Part shown: positions 1 through 9,529 of the stretch, piece after piece | Numbering within the stretch: position 1 is the first letter of the stretch | Layout: each line of letters begins with the position of its first letter | Assembly: GCF_024125445.1 (NCBI RefSeq) | Contig: NZ_JAMXWM010000001.1 | Coordinates: 1 to 64,000, forward strand | Length of the DNA: 64,000 nt | Direction: 5' to 3' | Origin: Sporolactobacillus shoreicorticis | GTDB lineage: Bacteria > Bacillota > Bacilli > Bacillales > Sporolactobacillaceae | Notes under the pieces: generated by a model | Told to the model about the DNA's origin: nothing | Databases searched by the model: none | The model's input: only the letters and a program-made list of their open reading frames with translations | Translations under genes and position numbers: made by a program

Positions 1-43
1 AGCTAAGCCGTGGTTAAACGTATTCCAGAACTTCTTCAATTCT

Positions 44-1396
44 TTACCCTGTATAAATCTCCCCATCCGGATAGCGGATGTCCACATGCGAACGCTTCGT
101 CACTGAGAATGCCAGCGTCAGTGGGCCGACCTTACCGAAAAACATCACGCACATAATCACAATCTTACCGAAGGCGGAAAGATGTGCCGTCGCACCGATC
201 GATTCACCAGCAGTACCGAACGCCGAGATCACTTCAAACAGAATCACGACAAACGGCTGCTGCTCCGACAGGCAGAGCAGAAATACGGCAAGCAGGACGA
301 CAATCACCGAAATCGAGATAATCGATACCGCGCGCACAATGACCTGATGATTCACCGTGCGCTTGTTAATGACAACCTCGCGCCGACCTTTCAAAAAGGT
401 AAACACCTGCGCGATGATGATCATGAACGTCGTCAGTTTGATGCCCCCGCTCGTTGATGTACTGCCCGCACCAATGAACATCATCAGCATCGTGAGCAGC
501 AGGGAGGCCTGGCTCAATCCGGACGGATCAATCGTCGTCAAACCTGCCGTTCGCGGTGATATACCTTGGAAGAAAGCACCCCAGAATTTATCGCCAAGGC
601 TGAGCGGACCGAGCGTATTCGAATTCGCATACTCAATAATGAAAATCGCCAGCACAGCGACTGCATTAATAATCAAAGTCCCGGTGATCATCACCTGGGC
701 ATGGAGCGAGAGCTTACGGTAGCGGTGTGTGGACAGCAGCTCAGCAAGCACCGTAAAGCCGATCCCACCGAGCGTAATCATCATGATCATCGTCAGATTC
801 ACAATCGGATCACCGAGATACCGGCTCATGTTGCCGGGAAAAAGGGAAAAGCCGGCCTGATTGAATCCGCTGATCGAGTGGAAGAGCCCATAATACAGCC
901 CTTTACCCCAACCAAATTCAGGAACAAATCGAAACGCGAGAAAGAACGTGCCGATCAGTTCAATCACAAAGGAAAAAATTAAAATCCAGCTGACCAGCCG
1001 GATCACACCGCCAATCGACGGAACATTCAGCGCCTCCTGCATCAGCTGCCGCTGCCGAATCGAAACCTTCTTGCCGAGTAAAATAACAAAAAATACGGCA
1101 AACGCCATGATGCCAATACCGCCAACCTGAATCAGCAGCATCAGAACAATTTGTCCGAAGAAGGTAAACGTTTGACCGGTATCAAAAGGTGAAAGCCCCG
1201 TAACCGTTGAAGCGGAAGTCGATAAAAAAAGGGCATCCAGCCACGAAATCGGATGCTTTGTAGAGACCGGCAGTTTTAAGAGCAATGTCCCAATTACGAT
1301 AATGACAAACAGCAAAAGAGACAGAAAGAGCGGCGGGCTGAATTTGAATCGCTTGAGATCAAGCGCGGAAAGTATTTTCTTCGTCGATTGCGTCAT
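44..1396 (-). CDS. ktrB: KtrB-type potassium uptake channel subunit
   Basis: This 450-residue membrane protein is the K+-translocating subunit of a Ktr system, working with the KtrA ring encoded just upstream. The four pore-loop filter motifs are visible in order: TVTGLS (about residues 64-69), SGFNQAGFS (176-184), SPRTAGLTT (280-288) and SAFGTAGES (391-399), each flanked by hydrophobic helices. The Gly/Ser-rich intramembrane gate loop (GAGSTSTSGGIK, about 309-320) lies before the fourth repeat. Length fits KtrB/KtrD rather than the longer TrkH/TrkG. The gene follows ktrA after 44 bases on the same strand, so the two are very likely one operon. The stop codon is 43 bases from the window edge. 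Confidence 0.93.
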   Translation of the reverse strand: MTQSTKKILSALDLKRFKFSPPLFLSLLLFVIIVIGTLLLKLPVSTKHPISWLDALFLSTSASTVTGLSPFDTGQTFTFFGQIVLMLLIQVGGIGIMAFAVFFVILLGKKVSIRQRQLMQEALNVPSIGGVIRLVSWILIFSFVIELIGTFFLAFRFVPEFGWGKGLYYGLFHSISGFNQAGFSLFPGNMSRYLGDPIVNLTMIMMITLGGIGFTVLAELLSTHRYRKLSLHAQVMITGTLIINAVAVLAIFIIEYANSNTLGPLSLGDKFWGAFFQGISPRTAGLTTIDPSGLSQASLLLTMLMMFIGAGSTSTSGGIKLTTFMIIIAQVFTFLKGRREVVINKRTVNHQVIVRAVSIISISVIVVLLAVFLLCLSEQQPFVVILFEVISAFGTAGESIGATAHLSAFGKIVIMCVMFFGKVGPLTLAFSVTKRSHVDIRYPDGEIYTG

Positions 1397-1440
1397 AGTA
1401 AATTCCCTGCCTTAATTGAGAAGGAAGTCAGAAAAAATAC

Positions 1441-2097
1441 TCAGACTCCCTCCTTCTCAAATCGCTCCAGATCCTCGCTCTTTCCGATAATTAGAAGCAC
1501 GTCATTGCGCTCAAGCTTCAATTCACCGATATTACGCACAATAACGGAACGATCACGACGAATCGCGATCACATTACAGCCGTAATTCGCGCGTACATCA
1601 ATTTCCATAATTGACTTCCCGATCAGCCGATCTGTCACTTCAATTTCAATAATACTGTAATCTTTCGACAGCTCTATATAATCAAGAATCTTATTCGCGG
1701 TTGCCAGATGCGCGATTCGGAAGCCGATTTCAACCTCGGGACGAATGATCTTGTCCGCACCGAGTTTCCTCAGGATCTTCTCGTGATAGTCATTCTGAGC
1801 CTTCGCCCAAATCTCCTTCACACCCGCTTCCTTCAGCAACAGCGTCGTCAGGATGCTTGCCTGAATATTACGTCCGATCGCAACAATCACATGATCAAAA
1901 TTGCGAATTCCGAGCGCCTGCAGCACCTTCTCATCCGTCGAATCCGCCTGAACCGCCTGCGTCACCACGTCTGAGTAATCATTTACTTTATCCAGGTCAA
2001 CATCGATCGCCAAGACCTCGCAACCCATATTGCTCAGCTCGATGCTGACGCTTGAACCAAGCTGGCCAAGGCCGATCACGGCAAATTGTTTGTTCAT
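1441..2097 (-). CDS. ktrA: KtrA-type RCK regulatory subunit of K+ uptake
   Basis: This 218-residue cytoplasmic protein has the RCK architecture. The N-terminal Rossmann fold carries VIGLGQLGSS (about residues 7-16) and an acidic residue at the end of the second strand (AIDVD), which bind nucleotide. The C-terminal TrkA_C subdomain (about 135-218) in this family binds c-di-AMP. In the family it forms an octameric ring gating KtrB, responding to ATP/ADP and c-di-AMP. The start ATG has an AAGGAAG ribosome site about 6 bases upstream. It is the first gene of the ktrA-ktrB operon behind a near-consensus promoter at 2162-2190. The promoter lies only about 65-95 bases from the start and leaves no room for a c-di-AMP (ydaO) riboswitch. 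Confidence 0.92.
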   Translation of the reverse strand: MNKQFAVIGLGQLGSSVSIELSNMGCEVLAIDVDLDKVNDYSDVVTQAVQADSTDEKVLQALGIRNFDHVIVAIGRNIQASILTTLLLKEAGVKEIWAKAQNDYHEKILRKLGADKIIRPEVEIGFRIAHLATANKILDYIELSKDYSIIEIEVTDRLIGKSIMEIDVRANYGCNVIAIRRDRSVIVRNIGELKLERNDVLLIIGKSEDLERFEKEGV

Positions 2098-2161
2098 TAC
2101 AATCTTCCTTTTTTAAAGGATACACAAAAAAGAGTCCGAAAAAACCACGAAAGTCACATTT

Positions 2162-2190
2162 ACTTTATTTGAAAGAACGATCATTGTCAA
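2162..2190 (-). promoter_or_regulatory. Sigma-A-like promoter of ktrA-ktrB
   Basis: On the minus strand TTGACA (2190-2185) is followed after exactly 17 bases by TAAAGT (2167-2162). This is a perfect -35 box with a 4/6-or-better -10 box. The predicted leader is roughly 60 bases and ends in the ktrA ribosome site. A short AGAGC/GCTCT hairpin lies just upstream of the -35 box. Confidence 0.65.
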
Positions 2191-2199
2191 ATATCCCAA

Positions 2200-2840
2200 G
2201 AGCATTACGGGCTCTGCGAAAATCTAAGTGAAATCAAAACGCAGAAATATCTTTTGAAAAAATTTGAGAATTGAAAGAAAGAAGGATGAAGGATGCCGAC
2301 CGTAATTCTGCACATCACATCATTACATGGCTGCAAATGTCAAAGAATCAGTCTCAGGGAATGGCACGAAGAGACACAATTATCAACAGATCAAGGCGGG
2401 CTCACATCGGATTTCACATAGAAAGCGAGAAAGAATTATTCATAGTACGAAGTAAAGGAGACATTATACGTTTTTATCATGAATCTGATGACAAGAGGAC
2501 AATCCCTGACGCATATAACAAACCGAAAGCATCGAGCAAACTGCAGAATGCTCAGTGAGAAGTATGCGCGGAAAACTCATTGACTTCGGTTGTATGGAAA
2601 TTATCGCGTATATGTCAAGACGACACGGCCAGGCCGTGAGGCGGAAGGTTATTACGTCACAATTGAAGAATGAAGTGATGAAGCGACGCCAGCAAAAAAT
2701 TGCTTAAGCAGCGCAAATAAATGACATAATAGGACATTTTCAGCACTGAACGTTGAAACGTTTTTGTAAACAAAACGTAAATATAGAGCAACAATATCCA
2801 ACGAAAGCCGATAGAATCAACTCCCGTGACTTTCTTCCCA
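2200..2840. other. Intergenic stretch without a convincing gene
   Basis: Between the ktr promoter and the EPS-1 promoters I see no gene I can name. A 95-codon frame (2271-2558, plus) and a 47-codon frame (2564-2707, plus) are open. Their products are Lys/Arg-rich, match no family I recognise and lack clear ribosome sites. They may be decayed genes or chance frames. Confidence 0.4.
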
Positions 2841-2850
2841 GATCTCCCTC

Positions 2851-2878
2851 TTTTCAATAAAATAAAATATGCTATAAT
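2851..2878 (+). promoter_or_regulatory. Distal candidate promoter of EPS-1 operon
   Basis: A consensus TATAAT (2873-2878) lies 16 bases downstream of TTTTCA (2851-2856). It sits about 220 bases upstream of the first EPS-1 gene and upstream of a perfect inverted repeat, so it may be one of two tandem promoters. Confidence 0.4.
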
Positions 2879-2894
2879 GCTTGTAGTTTGACGA

Positions 2895-2907
2895 GACAAA
2901 AATTGTC
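2895..2907. promoter_or_regulatory. Perfect inverted repeat, candidate operator of EPS-1
   Basis: GACAA-AAA-TTGTC is a perfect 13-base palindrome placed between the two candidate promoters: 16 bases after the distal -10 box and 10 bases before the proximal -35 box. Position and symmetry suit a dimeric regulator; the protein is unknown. Confidence 0.4.
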
Positions 2908-2917
2908 GAGTTTTAGC

Positions 2918-2945
2918 TTCACATCGCATAGGAATAGTGTATAAT
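2918..2945 (+). promoter_or_regulatory. Proximal promoter of EPS-1 operon
   Basis: TTCACA (2918-2923, 5/6 to consensus) and TATAAT (2940-2945, consensus) are separated by 16 bases. Transcription would start near 2952, giving an unusually long leader of about 140 bases before galU. That leader could hold post-transcriptional control, but I see no named riboswitch in it. Confidence 0.6.
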
Positions 2946-3094
2946 GAGAGAATCTTGAGTTCTTGATCCATCCCATATTTTTAATTCAATTTTAATAGAG
3001 ATAAGATAGAATGTCCTCATTACTCAACGAGACACCATCATAGAGCTTTCATCACAAGTAAGATATGTGTCTCCACAACTCAGGGGGTTTTTTG

Positions 3095-3976
3095 ATGAAG
3101 AAAGTCAGAAAAGCAGTCATTCCGGCTGCAGGGTTAGGTACACGCTTCTTGCCGGCAACAAAGGCATTGCCAAAGGAAATGCTTCCCATTGTCAATAAGC
3201 CGACAATCCAGTATATTGTTGAGGAAGCCGTTCAAGCAGGCATTGAAGACATTATTATCGTTACCGGAAAAGGCAAACGGGCAATCGAAGATCACTTCGA
3301 TATTGCATACGAATTGGAACAGAATTTGATTCAAAAAAATAAATTAGATTTACTTGAGAAAGTGCGTGAACCATCTAAGATTGATATTCATTATATCCGG
3401 CAAAAGTCGCCGCAAGGTCTGGGTCACGCCGTTTGGTGCGCCCGCAAGTTTATCAGTGACGAACCGTTTGCCGTCCTTCTCGGCGACGACATCGTTCAGG
3501 CGGAGACACCTTGCATCAAGCAGCTGATCAACCAATATGAGAAGACCGGGTGCTCCTGCATCGGTGTCAAAGAGGTTCCCGAGAATCAGACACACCGATA
3601 TGGTATTATTGACCCGAAGACGCAGGATGGCCGCTTATTTGATGTTCGCAAATTCGTCGAAAAACCGGAAAGCAATCCGCCTTCCAATATGGCGATCATC
3701 GGCCGTTACGTGCTGACTCCGGAGATTTTCGACTTCCTCGACAAGAAGGAAATCGGCGCCGGCGGAGAAATCCAACTGACGGATGCGATTCAGAAGTTAA
3801 ATGAACTTCAAGGCGTATTCGCTTATCAATTTGAGGGCAGACGTTACGATGTGGGTGAAACACTTGGTTTTGTTTTAACCAACATCGAAATGGCACTTCA
3901 AGATAAAACAATTCAGAAGGATGTTCTTAAAGGCATTGAACGCATTCTTCATGAGAATAAATTGCCACTTGAGTGA
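3095..3976 (+). CDS. galU: UTP--glucose-1-phosphate uridylyltransferase (EPS-1 copy)
   Basis: This enzyme joins UTP and glucose-1-phosphate to make UDP-glucose, the precursor for the dehydrogenase encoded next. The 293-residue product has the GalU/GtaB signature at the N-terminus ([17 protein letters not shown], about residues 12-28) and the Lys/Asp-rich active-site segments of the family ([14 protein letters not shown]). I chose the ATG at 3095 over a frame-open upstream start at 3065, because an AGGGGG ribosome site lies 8 bases before it and this gives the same length as the second copy at 31532. It is the first gene of EPS-1. The window carries two close galU paralogues, one heading each EPS operon. 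Confidence 0.93.
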   Translation: MKKVRKAVIPAAGLGTRFLPATKALPKEMLPIVNKPTIQYIVEEAVQAGIEDIIIVTGKGKRAIEDHFDIAYELEQNLIQKNKLDLLEKVREPSKIDIHYIRQKSPQGLGHAVWCARKFISDEPFAVLLGDDIVQAETPCIKQLINQYEKTGCSCIGVKEVPENQTHRYGIIDPKTQDGRLFDVRKFVEKPESNPPSNMAIIGRYVLTPEIFDFLDKKEIGAGGEIQLTDAIQKLNELQGVFAYQFEGRRYDVGETLGFVLTNIEMALQDKTIQKDVLKGIERILHENKLPLE

Positions 3977-4026
3977 TAATTAAGTAGTAATTTTCACAAG
4001 CAGTTAAACGATTGTGAGGGAAACAA

Positions 4027-5349
4027 ATGAAAATAGCGGTGATTGGTACTGGCTATGTCGGGCTTGTAACAGGTGTCGCACTATCGGAAATCGGTCACGT
4101 TGTAACCTGTATTGATGTTGATCCAAGTAAAGTTGAAAGATTGAGTAAGGGGATACCAACCATATATGAGCCGGGCCTTGAAGAACTGATTAAGAAGAAC
4201 ATTGGCTCTGGGAATCTGCGCTTTACTTCCGAGCATCAAAAGGGCCTACCTGACGCGGAGGTTGTGTACATTGCGGTCGGAACGCCGCAGCGTGCAGATG
4301 GTGCGGCAAATCTTGACTATGTCGAACAAGCTGCTTTGGATATTGCCGCTAACATTAAAAGAGATATCATCGTTGTCATAAAGAGCACAGTCCCGGTTGG
4401 TACGAATTTCCATATTAGGAATTTGATCAATCAGCATACGATGAACAGTGTTCGTGTAAAAATAGCATCAAATCCTGAATTTCTTCGCGAAGGTTCGGCA
4501 GTAGAAGACACTTTTCACGGTGATCGAATTGTCATTGGGGCAGAAGATGCTGAGACAGGTGAAATCTTGGCACAAATTAATAAACCCTTTAATACACCAA
4601 TTGTTAAGACCGACATTTCCAGTGCGGAAATGATTAAATATTCATCGAATGCTTTTCTAGCGACAAAAATCAGTTTTATCAATGAAATTGCCAATCTCTG
4701 TGAGTCCATGGGAGCGAATGTTGAAGAAGTCGCAAAGGGTATGGGACTTGATCATCGAATCGGTCCTGACTTTTTGAAAGCGGGAATCGGTTATGGTGGT
4801 TCATGTTTTCCAAAGGATACAAACGCACTGGTTCAATTGGCGGGTAACGCGAATCATGAGTTCAACCTTTTAAAATCAGTCATTGAAGTGAACAACAATC
4901 AGCAAGTTTTATTACTTCATAAAATTCTGAGCCGCTTTGGTGACGACATACAGGGAAAGCGCGTTGCAGTCCTAGGATTGGCATTCAAACCGAATACGGA
5001 TGATTTGAGGGAATCACCCGCTCTTGTTATAATTCCAAAATTAGTAGAGTTGGGTGCAAATGTCATCGCTTATGATCCAATTGCAGTCAACAATGCTAAG
5101 AAACAATTAGGAACTGAAATCGGTTATACCGAAGACTTTACTGAAGCACTTAAAAATGCTGACTTCACTGTGATCATTACCGACTGGTCTGAAGTTAAAA
5201 AAGCAAATCTTTCAATTTACAGTCAGTTAATGAAGGAACCGATCGTGTTTGATGGCCGCAATTGCTATGATCTGAATGAAGTGAAAAAAGCAACAATTGA
5301 ATATTACTCAATTGGGCGTCCGGATCAGGCGCCTGAATTGATTGGCTAA
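4027..5349 (+). CDS. ugd: UDP-glucose 6-dehydrogenase
   Basis: This 440-residue enzyme oxidises UDP-glucose to UDP-glucuronate with two NAD+, supplying an acidic sugar for the polymer. The N-terminal Rossmann motif is GTGYVG (7-12). SNPEFLREG (148-156) and the catalytic cysteine segment GYGGSCFPKD (Cys260) are intact, and the C-terminal domain begins near VAVLGLAFKPNTDDLRESP. Length and motifs match the Ugd/TuaD family. A GTGAGGG-type ribosome site precedes the ATG. It follows galU by 50 bases and precedes the initiating transferase, so the polymer of this cluster probably contains glucuronate or a derivative. EPS-2 has no homologue and may borrow from this one. Confidence 0.94.
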   Translation: MKIAVIGTGYVGLVTGVALSEIGHVVTCIDVDPSKVERLSKGIPTIYEPGLEELIKKNIGSGNLRFTSEHQKGLPDAEVVYIAVGTPQRADGAANLDYVEQAALDIAANIKRDIIVVIKSTVPVGTNFHIRNLINQHTMNSVRVKIASNPEFLREGSAVEDTFHGDRIVIGAEDAETGEILAQINKPFNTPIVKTDISSAEMIKYSSNAFLATKISFINEIANLCESMGANVEEVAKGMGLDHRIGPDFLKAGIGYGGSCFPKDTNALVQLAGNANHEFNLLKSVIEVNNNQQVLLLHKILSRFGDDIQGKRVAVLGLAFKPNTDDLRESPALVIIPKLVELGANVIAYDPIAVNNAKKQLGTEIGYTEDFTEALKNADFTVIITDWSEVKKANLSIYSQLMKEPIVFDGRNCYDLNEVKKATIEYYSIGRPDQAPELIG

Positions 5350-5380
5350 CAAGATGAACAAGTAAACGGAGGAACAGACG

Positions 5381-6076
5381 ATGGCTCTATCAAGATCGGA
5401 GTTTAGGACGCCTTATATGGAAACAACTAAATATATTAAATCCAGTACTTTGACGGCGATTAATGACAGCAAAGGTTATTTGTTTATGAAACGTTTGTTG
5501 GACATTTTTGGCGCCTTGGTTGGTCTTGTTTTGCTCTCTCCAGTTTTCTTAATTGTTTCTTTAGCTATAAAATTCGAAGATCCACATGGTAACGTAATCT
5601 TTAAACAAATTCGTGTGGGTAAAAATGGCCAAAATTTTTATATTTATAAATTTCGATCGATGGTAACCAATGCAGAACAATTACTTGATGAATTACTTGA
5701 CGAAAATGAAACGACTGGTGCGATGTTCAAAATGAAAAAAGATCCACGAGTAACAAAAATCGGTCATTTTATTAGAAAGACAAGTATTGATGAGTTACCA
5801 CAATTTATTAATGTATTGAAGGGGAATATGAGTCTTGTTGGACCACGTCCGCCACTTCCACGTGAGGTTGATGAATACTCTGATTATGATATGCAAAGAC
5901 TACTTGTGACACCAGGGTGCACTGGCCTGTGGCAGATAAGCGGGCGGAGCAATGTCGGATTTGATAAGATGGTTGAATATGATTTGGAATATATAAGAAA
6001 AAGGTCAGTTATACAAGATTTGAAAATAATAATCATGACAATTGTACAATTATTTTGGTCTAAGGGAGCTTATTAA
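5381..6076 (+). CDS. Initiating phosphoglycosyl transferase (EPS-1 copy)
   Basis: This 231-residue protein belongs to the bacterial sugar transferase family that places the first sugar phosphate on undecaprenyl phosphate at the inner face of the membrane. A single hydrophobic segment (about residues 38-62) precedes the cytoplasmic catalytic part. That part has YKFRSM, the Asp-Glu dyad in SIDELPQ, and NMSLVGPRPPLP. It lacks the four-helix N-terminal region of long WbaP/WcaJ proteins but has an extra polar N-terminus of about 35 residues starting MALS. The paralogue at 32432 shares this N-terminus, which supports the chosen start; GGAGG lies upstream. The sugar it uses cannot be told from sequence alone. 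Confidence 0.9.
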   Translation: MALSRSEFRTPYMETTKYIKSSTLTAINDSKGYLFMKRLLDIFGALVGLVLLSPVFLIVSLAIKFEDPHGNVIFKQIRVGKNGQNFYIYKFRSMVTNAEQLLDELLDENETTGAMFKMKKDPRVTKIGHFIRKTSIDELPQFINVLKGNMSLVGPRPPLPREVDEYSDYDMQRLLVTPGCTGLWQISGRSNVGFDKMVEYDLEYIRKRSVIQDLKIIIMTIVQLFWSKGAY

Positions 6077-6117
6077 GAAGTTCCCTATATTTTTAAGAAG
6101 AATAAAGAGGGAAACGA

Positions 6118-7257
6118 ATGTTTCATAAATGCTTAATTTATATTACACCTCATAATTGGTATGATCATGTTCTAAAAGGTCAGGTTAACCGACCACTGAA
6201 AATGGTAGAGCAATTTTACAATCATAAAAGATTTTCTGAGGCCTTGATTGTAAACAGACTTCATCCGTTTCGAATTCTAAAAGTCAAAAAGTCAAATCGT
6301 CAATTATTATTAAGAAAATTATTCTTTAATTTGTTCTTTGATTGTGAAAATAAAGTTTTTTATATTGAACATTGTATCCCATTCGGTAAATTAGAAGAAT
6401 TAATTTTACCGTACATATTAAAATATGTCTTAAAACAAACTAAGCAAAGTGATTGTTTTTTGTGGATTAGTGATCCGAAATCTGTAGGTCTAATATTAAA
6501 ATTAAAAAATTATCATAACTTATTTGATGCATATGATGATTGGAGTTTGTCACCTTTTTATAAAAATAGAAAAAGACATATGAAATATATTAATCGCGGT
6601 TATAATATAGCAAAAGATTATGCGGAACTTATACTTACAAATACAATTCACATGAAAAAAAAATTATCAACACATGTAAATAAGGTTGAATTGATTTGTA
6701 ATACTTCTTCTTTAAAAATTGAGAATGTTAACATCAAGAAAAATAACAAGAGAAAATATGTGGGGTATATTGGCAATATTCATGAGAGGTTAGACATGGA
6801 CTTATTAGAGTCAGTAATTAAACACTATCCACGTGTTAAATTTATTTTTGTTGGGAAAAATGATTTTCAATCAAAACTTTTTGATCAATTGTTAGCGAAC
6901 TATTCAAATACTTCGTTTACTGGACCAAAGGATTATAAAGATATTCCAAGGTATATTAGTAAATTTGATGTATGTATTGTCCCTCATGTTGTTAATGAAT
7001 ATACATTATCCCAAGACTCCATGAAAATCTATGATTATCTTGCTTATGGGAAACCAATTGTTTCGACTGAGATTCCCCCGGCAGATCTCTTGAATCAAAT
7101 TATTTATGTAGGACATACCAGACAGGAGTTTGTAAAGAAACTGGCAACAGCATTGAATGAAAACAATGATGGATTGAAAAATGAACGACTAACTTTCATG
7201 AAAGAGAATACGTGGAGCAAAAAAGTCGATCATATTTGCAAAATGTTGGAGGATTAA
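6118..7257 (+). CDS. Glycosyltransferase, GT-B fold
   Basis: This 379-residue protein is a probable EPS glycosyltransferase of the two-Rossmann (GT-B) type. The C-terminal half has the donor-binding pattern of group 1 enzymes: YVGYIGNIHERLD near residue 215, then KIYDYLAYGKPIVSTEIPPADLL near 305-330. The N-terminal half is divergent. Donor and acceptor cannot be assigned. It opens the AT-rich stretch of EPS-1, where base use differs visibly from the galU/ugd genes before it, and it stops 2 bases before the next start. A GAGGG ribosome site precedes the ATG. Confidence 0.8.
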   Translation: MFHKCLIYITPHNWYDHVLKGQVNRPLKMVEQFYNHKRFSEALIVNRLHPFRILKVKKSNRQLLLRKLFFNLFFDCENKVFYIEHCIPFGKLEELILPYILKYVLKQTKQSDCFLWISDPKSVGLILKLKNYHNLFDAYDDWSLSPFYKNRKRHMKYINRGYNIAKDYAELILTNTIHMKKKLSTHVNKVELICNTSSLKIENVNIKKNNKRKYVGYIGNIHERLDMDLLESVIKHYPRVKFIFVGKNDFQSKLFDQLLANYSNTSFTGPKDYKDIPRYISKFDVCIVPHVVNEYTLSQDSMKIYDYLAYGKPIVSTEIPPADLLNQIIYVGHTRQEFVKKLATALNENNDGLKNERLTFMKENTWSKKVDHICKMLED

Positions 7258-7258
7258 G

Positions 7259-8245
7259 ATGGATTTAACTGTCTGCATTGTAACTTGGAATAGCCAGAAA
7301 TTTATAAGAGAATGCTTGAAATGCTTACAAGAACAAACCCTGAATGATTTTGAACTTTTGATCATTGATAATGCCTCCTCTGATAGAACTTGTGACATTA
7401 TTAAGGAAGAATATCCCTTGGCGAAAATTATAAAAAACGAAAAAAATTTGGGGTTTTGTGGTGGACATAATCTAGGCATTAGCTTGTCAGAAGGAAAATT
7501 TTACATGCCGCTTAATCCAGATGTTTTTGTAGAGAAAGATTTTTTAGAGAATATGCTGTTGACAATAAAAAGTAAAAAAAGAGTGGGCATGGTATCTGGG
7601 AAATTACTTCGATTTGACTTAGAAAAAAAGAAAAAAACTGATATTATTGATTCAACTGGGGTCTATTTTAAAAAAAATAGACGTAGTTTGGATAGAGGTG
7701 CTGAGGAAGTAGACATTGGTCAGTATGACAAAAAAGAATACGTTTTTGGCGCTTCTGGTGCAGCGCCTTTATATAACAAACAAATGTTACAGGATATTCG
7801 TATAAATGGAGAATATTTCTTAGAGTATTTTTTTGCATACCGTGAAGATGTGGATTTAGCTTGGCGAGCGCAACATCGGAATTGGCAATGCATCTATTGT
7901 CCATCTGCAGTGGCATTTCATGTAAGACATAATACTCCTTTGAAACGTAATGAGATGTCAGAAATGGTAAATATGCATTCCGTAAAAAATAGGATACTTT
8001 TAGAACTACAAAATGAAACAAGATATGCTTTATTCAGGGATGGTATATTTTTTATAACTTATGATTTAATGATTTTTATAGCAGTATTGTTAAAAGAAAA
8101 AACTTCATTACCTGCATTTAAATTTATTATTATGAACTTTAAGTATATTTTGCAGGTAAGAAAACAAATTATGAGTCGGAATTTAATGGATAGTAAAAAA
8201 ATGCTTCTGTGGTTTGGAAGAAAAAAGTCATTCCCTATTCAATAA
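7259..8245 (+). CDS. GT2 family glycosyltransferase (rhamnosyltransferase-like)
   Basis: This 328-residue protein has the GT-A fold of family 2. It starts with LTVCIVTWNS, then ELLIIDNASSDRT and NLGFCGGHNLGI. The metal-binding acidic segment is modified to PLNPDVF, and an acceptor-side motif EDVDLAWRAQ is followed by HVRH. The N-terminus and the NPD variant of DxD are characteristic of the WbbL-type rhamnosyl/galactosyl transferases, so rhamnose is a reasonable donor given the rmlACBD genes in the same operon. That is inference. It begins 2 bases after the preceding stop, so the pair is probably translationally coupled. Confidence 0.85.
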   Translation: MDLTVCIVTWNSQKFIRECLKCLQEQTLNDFELLIIDNASSDRTCDIIKEEYPLAKIIKNEKNLGFCGGHNLGISLSEGKFYMPLNPDVFVEKDFLENMLLTIKSKKRVGMVSGKLLRFDLEKKKKTDIIDSTGVYFKKNRRSLDRGAEEVDIGQYDKKEYVFGASGAAPLYNKQMLQDIRINGEYFLEYFFAYREDVDLAWRAQHRNWQCIYCPSAVAFHVRHNTPLKRNEMSEMVNMHSVKNRILLELQNETRYALFRDGIFFITYDLMIFIAVLLKEKTSLPAFKFIIMNFKYILQVRKQIMSRNLMDSKKMLLWFGRKKSFPIQ

Positions 8246-8293
8246 TTGATTTGAGGATAGCGTCACACAATATTAACGTTGAGGTGCATAAAG

Positions 8294-9505
8294 TTGGTTG
8301 ATGTATTTATTATTGGCTCTAAAGGTATTCCAGCGAAATATGGTGGATTTGAAACTTTTGTAGATCAATTAACAAAACAGAAAAAAAACAGTGATATACA
8401 TTATCATGTTGCTTGCTTAGCCAGTGATAACTTGGAATTTACCTATAACAACACAAGATGTTTTAATATTAATGTGCCTGATCTTGGCAGCGCAAAAGCC
8501 ATTATTTATGATGTAAAAAGTTTAAAAAGGTGCATAAAGTATATACAAGAAAATCATTTGCAAAATAGCATTGTTTATGTTTTGGCTTGTCGTATTGGAC
8601 CTTTTATTGGTTACTATAAGAGAATGCTCAATCGCTTAGGAGTGAAGCTGTTTGTCAATCCTGACGGACATGAATGGTTGAGAAGCAAATGGAGTAGGCC
8701 CATTAGAGTATATTGGAAACTTTCTGAACGATTAATGGTTAAAAATGCGGATCTTTTAATTTGTGATTCTAAAGGTATAGAAGAATATATTCAAAAAAAC
8801 TATTATAAATATAGGCCAAAAACAACTTTTATTGCCTATGGTTCGGATGTCGATGAATCGTTAATAAAATCAGACGATCCTAAAATTATCAATTGGTTGA
8901 GCAAAAATTATCTACAATCAAATAATTATTATTTGATTGTCGGTCGGTTTGTACCAGAAAATAATTATGAATTAATGATTAGAGAATTTATGAAATCTGA
9001 TACAGATAAAAGTTTAGTAATTATTTCAAATGTGAGTGAAAATACTTTTTATAAGAAATTAATTAATTCAACACAATGTTTAAGGGATTCAAGAATTAAA
9101 TTTGTTGGAACTGTTTATGACCAACCCCTCCTTAGAAAAATAAGAGAGTTAGCATATGGATATCTACATGGCCATGAAGTGGGGGGGACAAATCCTTCTC
9201 TTCTTGAGGCTCTGTCTTCGACAAAAGTAAATTTGTTGCTTGATGTGATTTTCAATAGAGAAGTTGGAGCAAATGGAGCTATGTATTTTACAAAAAGATC
9301 TGGAAATCTATCACAATTAATACATAAAGCTGATCAAATGTCGGCTACAGAAAGAGAAAAATTTGGAAGCGAAGCAAAAAAGCGAATTGAAAAACATTAT
9401 TCGTGGGGATACATTGTTTCAAGATATGAAGAGTTATTTTTCAAAAAAAATATAAAAGAATATGAATTCAATGATCATAATGAGGGAAATGGAAATTTAC
9501 TTTAG
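8294..9505 (+). CDS. GT4 glycosyltransferase with DUF1972 N-domain (probable rhamnosyltransferase)
   Basis: The N-terminus (VFIIGSKGIPAKYGGFETFVDQL) is the DUF1972 signature found in Cps2T/WchF-like beta-rhamnosyltransferases, which usually add rhamnose to the lipid-linked first sugar. The C-terminal GT-B half contains YLIVGRFVPENNYEL and GHEVGGTNPSLLEALS. I prefer the TTG at 8294, because GAGGTG lies 7 bases before it and the domain begins there; an in-frame TTG at 8279 precedes the ribosome site. The product is about 403 residues. With dTDP-rhamnose genes downstream, rhamnosyl transfer as second step is plausible but not proven. Confidence 0.85.
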   Translation: MVDVFIIGSKGIPAKYGGFETFVDQLTKQKKNSDIHYHVACLASDNLEFTYNNTRCFNINVPDLGSAKAIIYDVKSLKRCIKYIQENHLQNSIVYVLACRIGPFIGYYKRMLNRLGVKLFVNPDGHEWLRSKWSRPIRVYWKLSERLMVKNADLLICDSKGIEEYIQKNYYKYRPKTTFIAYGSDVDESLIKSDDPKIINWLSKNYLQSNNYYLIVGRFVPENNYELMIREFMKSDTDKSLVIISNVSENTFYKKLINSTQCLRDSRIKFVGTVYDQPLLRKIRELAYGYLHGHEVGGTNPSLLEALSSTKVNLLLDVIFNREVGANGAMYFTKRSGNLSQLIHKADQMSATEREKFGSEAKKRIEKHYSWGYIVSRYEELFFKKNIKEYEFNDHNEGNGNLL

Positions 9506-9529
9506 TGTTATTTGGAGGAATAAATATCG

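Noticed and set aside
2098-2300. A c-di-AMP (ydaO-type) riboswitch before ktrA, as in some Bacillales.
   Set aside because: The promoter at 2162-2190 leaves only about 60 leader bases and no conserved core of that riboswitch is visible.
2271-2707. Two small plus-strand frames (95 and 47 codons) before EPS-1.
   Set aside because: No convincing ribosome sites, unusual Lys/Arg-rich composition and no recognisable family.
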